Shown: positions 13,768 to 14,339 of the stretch, piece by piece
Layout of the letters: the number at the start of each line of letters is the position of its first letter
Position numbering within the stretch: the stretch's first letter is position 1
Assembly (NCBI GenBank): GCA_023399635.1
Contig: JAEWOP010000255.1
Span: 1-14,339, forward strand
DNA: 14,339 nt
From: Pseudomonadota bacterium
GTDB lineage: Bacteria; Pseudomonadota; Alphaproteobacteria; Rhizobiales; Rhizobiaceae
Direction: 5' to 3'
Notes under the pieces: model-generated
What the model was told of the DNA's origin: nothing
Seen by the model: only the letters and a program-made list of their open reading frames with translations
Databases searched by the model: none
Program-made: the position numbers and the translations under genes

Positions 13768-14256
13768 CTATGCGATCGCCTGCATGTAGCGCATGCCTGT
13801 CACCGGGCGCGGGCGGAAGTCCAGTTGCTCGTAGAAACGGTGGGCGGCGAAGTTGCCGGTGGCGGCGCTGACGGAAAGATAGTCGCAGCCGGCCGTGCGG
13901 GCGATCTCGCGGGCGCGGGAAACAAGGTGGTGGCCAATGCCGTTGCCGCGCTGGCCGTCGCGCACGAAAAGGTGGTGAAGGTCCATGCCGCGGGTGCCGG
14001 TATCGGCCCTGTAGAGCGGCACGAGGATCGCGTAGCCCATCAGCCCGTTGCCGCTGTCGGCCACCAGCGCCTGGATCCAGGGCATCGGACCGAACAGGTC
14101 GCGCTCCAGCTTCTCCGGCGTCATTCCGGCAGCATCACCGTGATGGGCGGCGAGAAGCGCGATCATCTCGTTGAGTTCGGGCAGGTCATGGCGCCTGGCG
14201 GCGCGGATGGTCACGACCGCCGGGCGGGGAAGGGTGATTTCGGTATCTTCGGTCAT
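13768..14256 (-). CDS. GNAT family N-acetyltransferase
   Basis: The 162-residue protein is a single GNAT domain (about 15-160) that moves an acetyl group from acetyl-CoA to an amine. The CoA-binding motif A reads Q102-R103-G-N-G106-I-G108 after 'DLHHLFVRD'. The C-terminal 'N135-F-A-A-H-R-F-Y' helix and 'LDF' strand are also present. 'HGDAAGMTPEKLERDLFG' (39-56) resembles the diamine/spermidine acetyltransferase branch, but the substrate is not determinable. The start has AGAGG with good spacing. It is convergent with the P-type ATPase and no functional link is visible. Confidence 0.9.
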   Translation of the reverse strand: MTEDTEITLPRPAVVTIRAARRHDLPELNEMIALLAAHHGDAAGMTPEKLERDLFGPMPWIQALVADSGNGLMGYAILVPLYRADTGTRGMDLHHLFVRDGQRGNGIGHHLVSRAREIARTAGCDYLSVSAATGNFAAHRFYEQLDFRPRPVTGMRYMQAIA

Positions 14257-14304
14257 TTCAGCTTCCTCTGGGTATTTGTGCCGTCAGGAGGAGCCGTCTT
14301 GAAA

Positions 14305-14333
14305 CAACAAAGCCGCCTGACGGCGGCTTGTTG
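14305..14333 (-). terminator. Probable rho-independent terminator at the right edge (gene outside window)
   Basis: AAGCCGCC (14310-14317) and GGCGGCTT (14322-14329) form a perfect 8-bp stem with a TGAC loop, extended by CAAC/GTTG after a one-base bulge. On the minus strand the stem runs into TTTGTTGTTTC, so it most likely ends a minus-strand gene lying to the right, just upstream of the acetyltransferase. Confidence 0.65.
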
Positions 14334-14339
14334 ACATTG

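Noticed and set aside
11075..13768. An 897-codon open frame antisense to the P-type ATPase
   Set aside because: It has no family resemblance, an odd composition rich in D, H, R and G, and it mirrors a gene with every P-type ATPase motif. It results from GC-rich codon bias.
1..14339. CRISPR arrays, tRNA or rRNA genes, insertion sequences, prophage or integration sites
   Set aside because: No regularly spaced direct repeats, cloverleaf-like sequences, transposase or integrase reading frames, or flanking duplications were seen on either strand.

Overview
The window reads as chromosomal DNA of a GC-rich alphaproteobacterium, most likely a member of the Rhizobiales (Rhizobiaceae-like). This rests on recognisable protein families, codon use and gene style. 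No rRNA, tRNA, CRISPR array, insertion sequence or phage gene was seen. Fourteen genes account for almost all of the sequence; one is cut by the left edge.

Left third (1-4940). The C-terminal end of a large DNA methyltransferase-like protein runs in from the left (1-624, +). It meets a TauE/SafE-type membrane permease (637-1380, -) and a small secreted protein of unknown role (1479-1805, -), which are probably co-transcribed. A divergent sodB-like superoxide dismutase (1975-2577, +) ends in a textbook terminator, tail to tail with a DUF2799-like lipoprotein (2638-3252, -). A metallophosphoesterase of the Mn-dependent ADP-ribose/CDP-alcohol diphosphatase type (3385-4248, +) shares its last bases with a WYL-domain repressor (4245-4940, -). 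The repressor is divergent from a LysE/RhtB exporter (5073-5714, +), and a perfect inverted repeat lies between them.

Middle (5715-10740). Two tandem cytochrome c' genes of equal length (5849-6292 and 6457-6900, +) are followed, past a terminator-like hairpin, by a membrane-anchored dihaem cytochrome c (6964-7881, +). Facing them on the minus strand is a tightly coupled pair: a 783-residue MHYT-PAS-GGDEF-EAL protein (8385-10736) and a short BLUF photoreceptor (7913-8374). The BLUF ribosome binding site overlaps the stop codon of the first gene. I infer a light- and gas- or redox-responsive cyclic-di-GMP module.

Right third (10741-14339). A P2-type cation ATPase (about 11033-13702, +) is preceded by a perfect FNR/FixK-type box at 10963-10976. 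This suggests oxygen-limitation control and moves the likely start codon downstream. A GNAT acetyltransferase (13768-14256, -) follows, and a hairpin at the right edge probably terminates a minus-strand gene lying outside the window.

Taken together, the 5.8-13.7 kb stretch is rich in gas, redox and light functions: cytochromes c', dihaem cytochrome c, MHYT, BLUF, and an FNR/FixK-box ATPase. The individual families are known. The BLUF/MHYT-GGDEF-EAL pair and the FNR/FixK-box ATPase are the parts most worth following up. No stretch longer than 300 bases lacks a gene.
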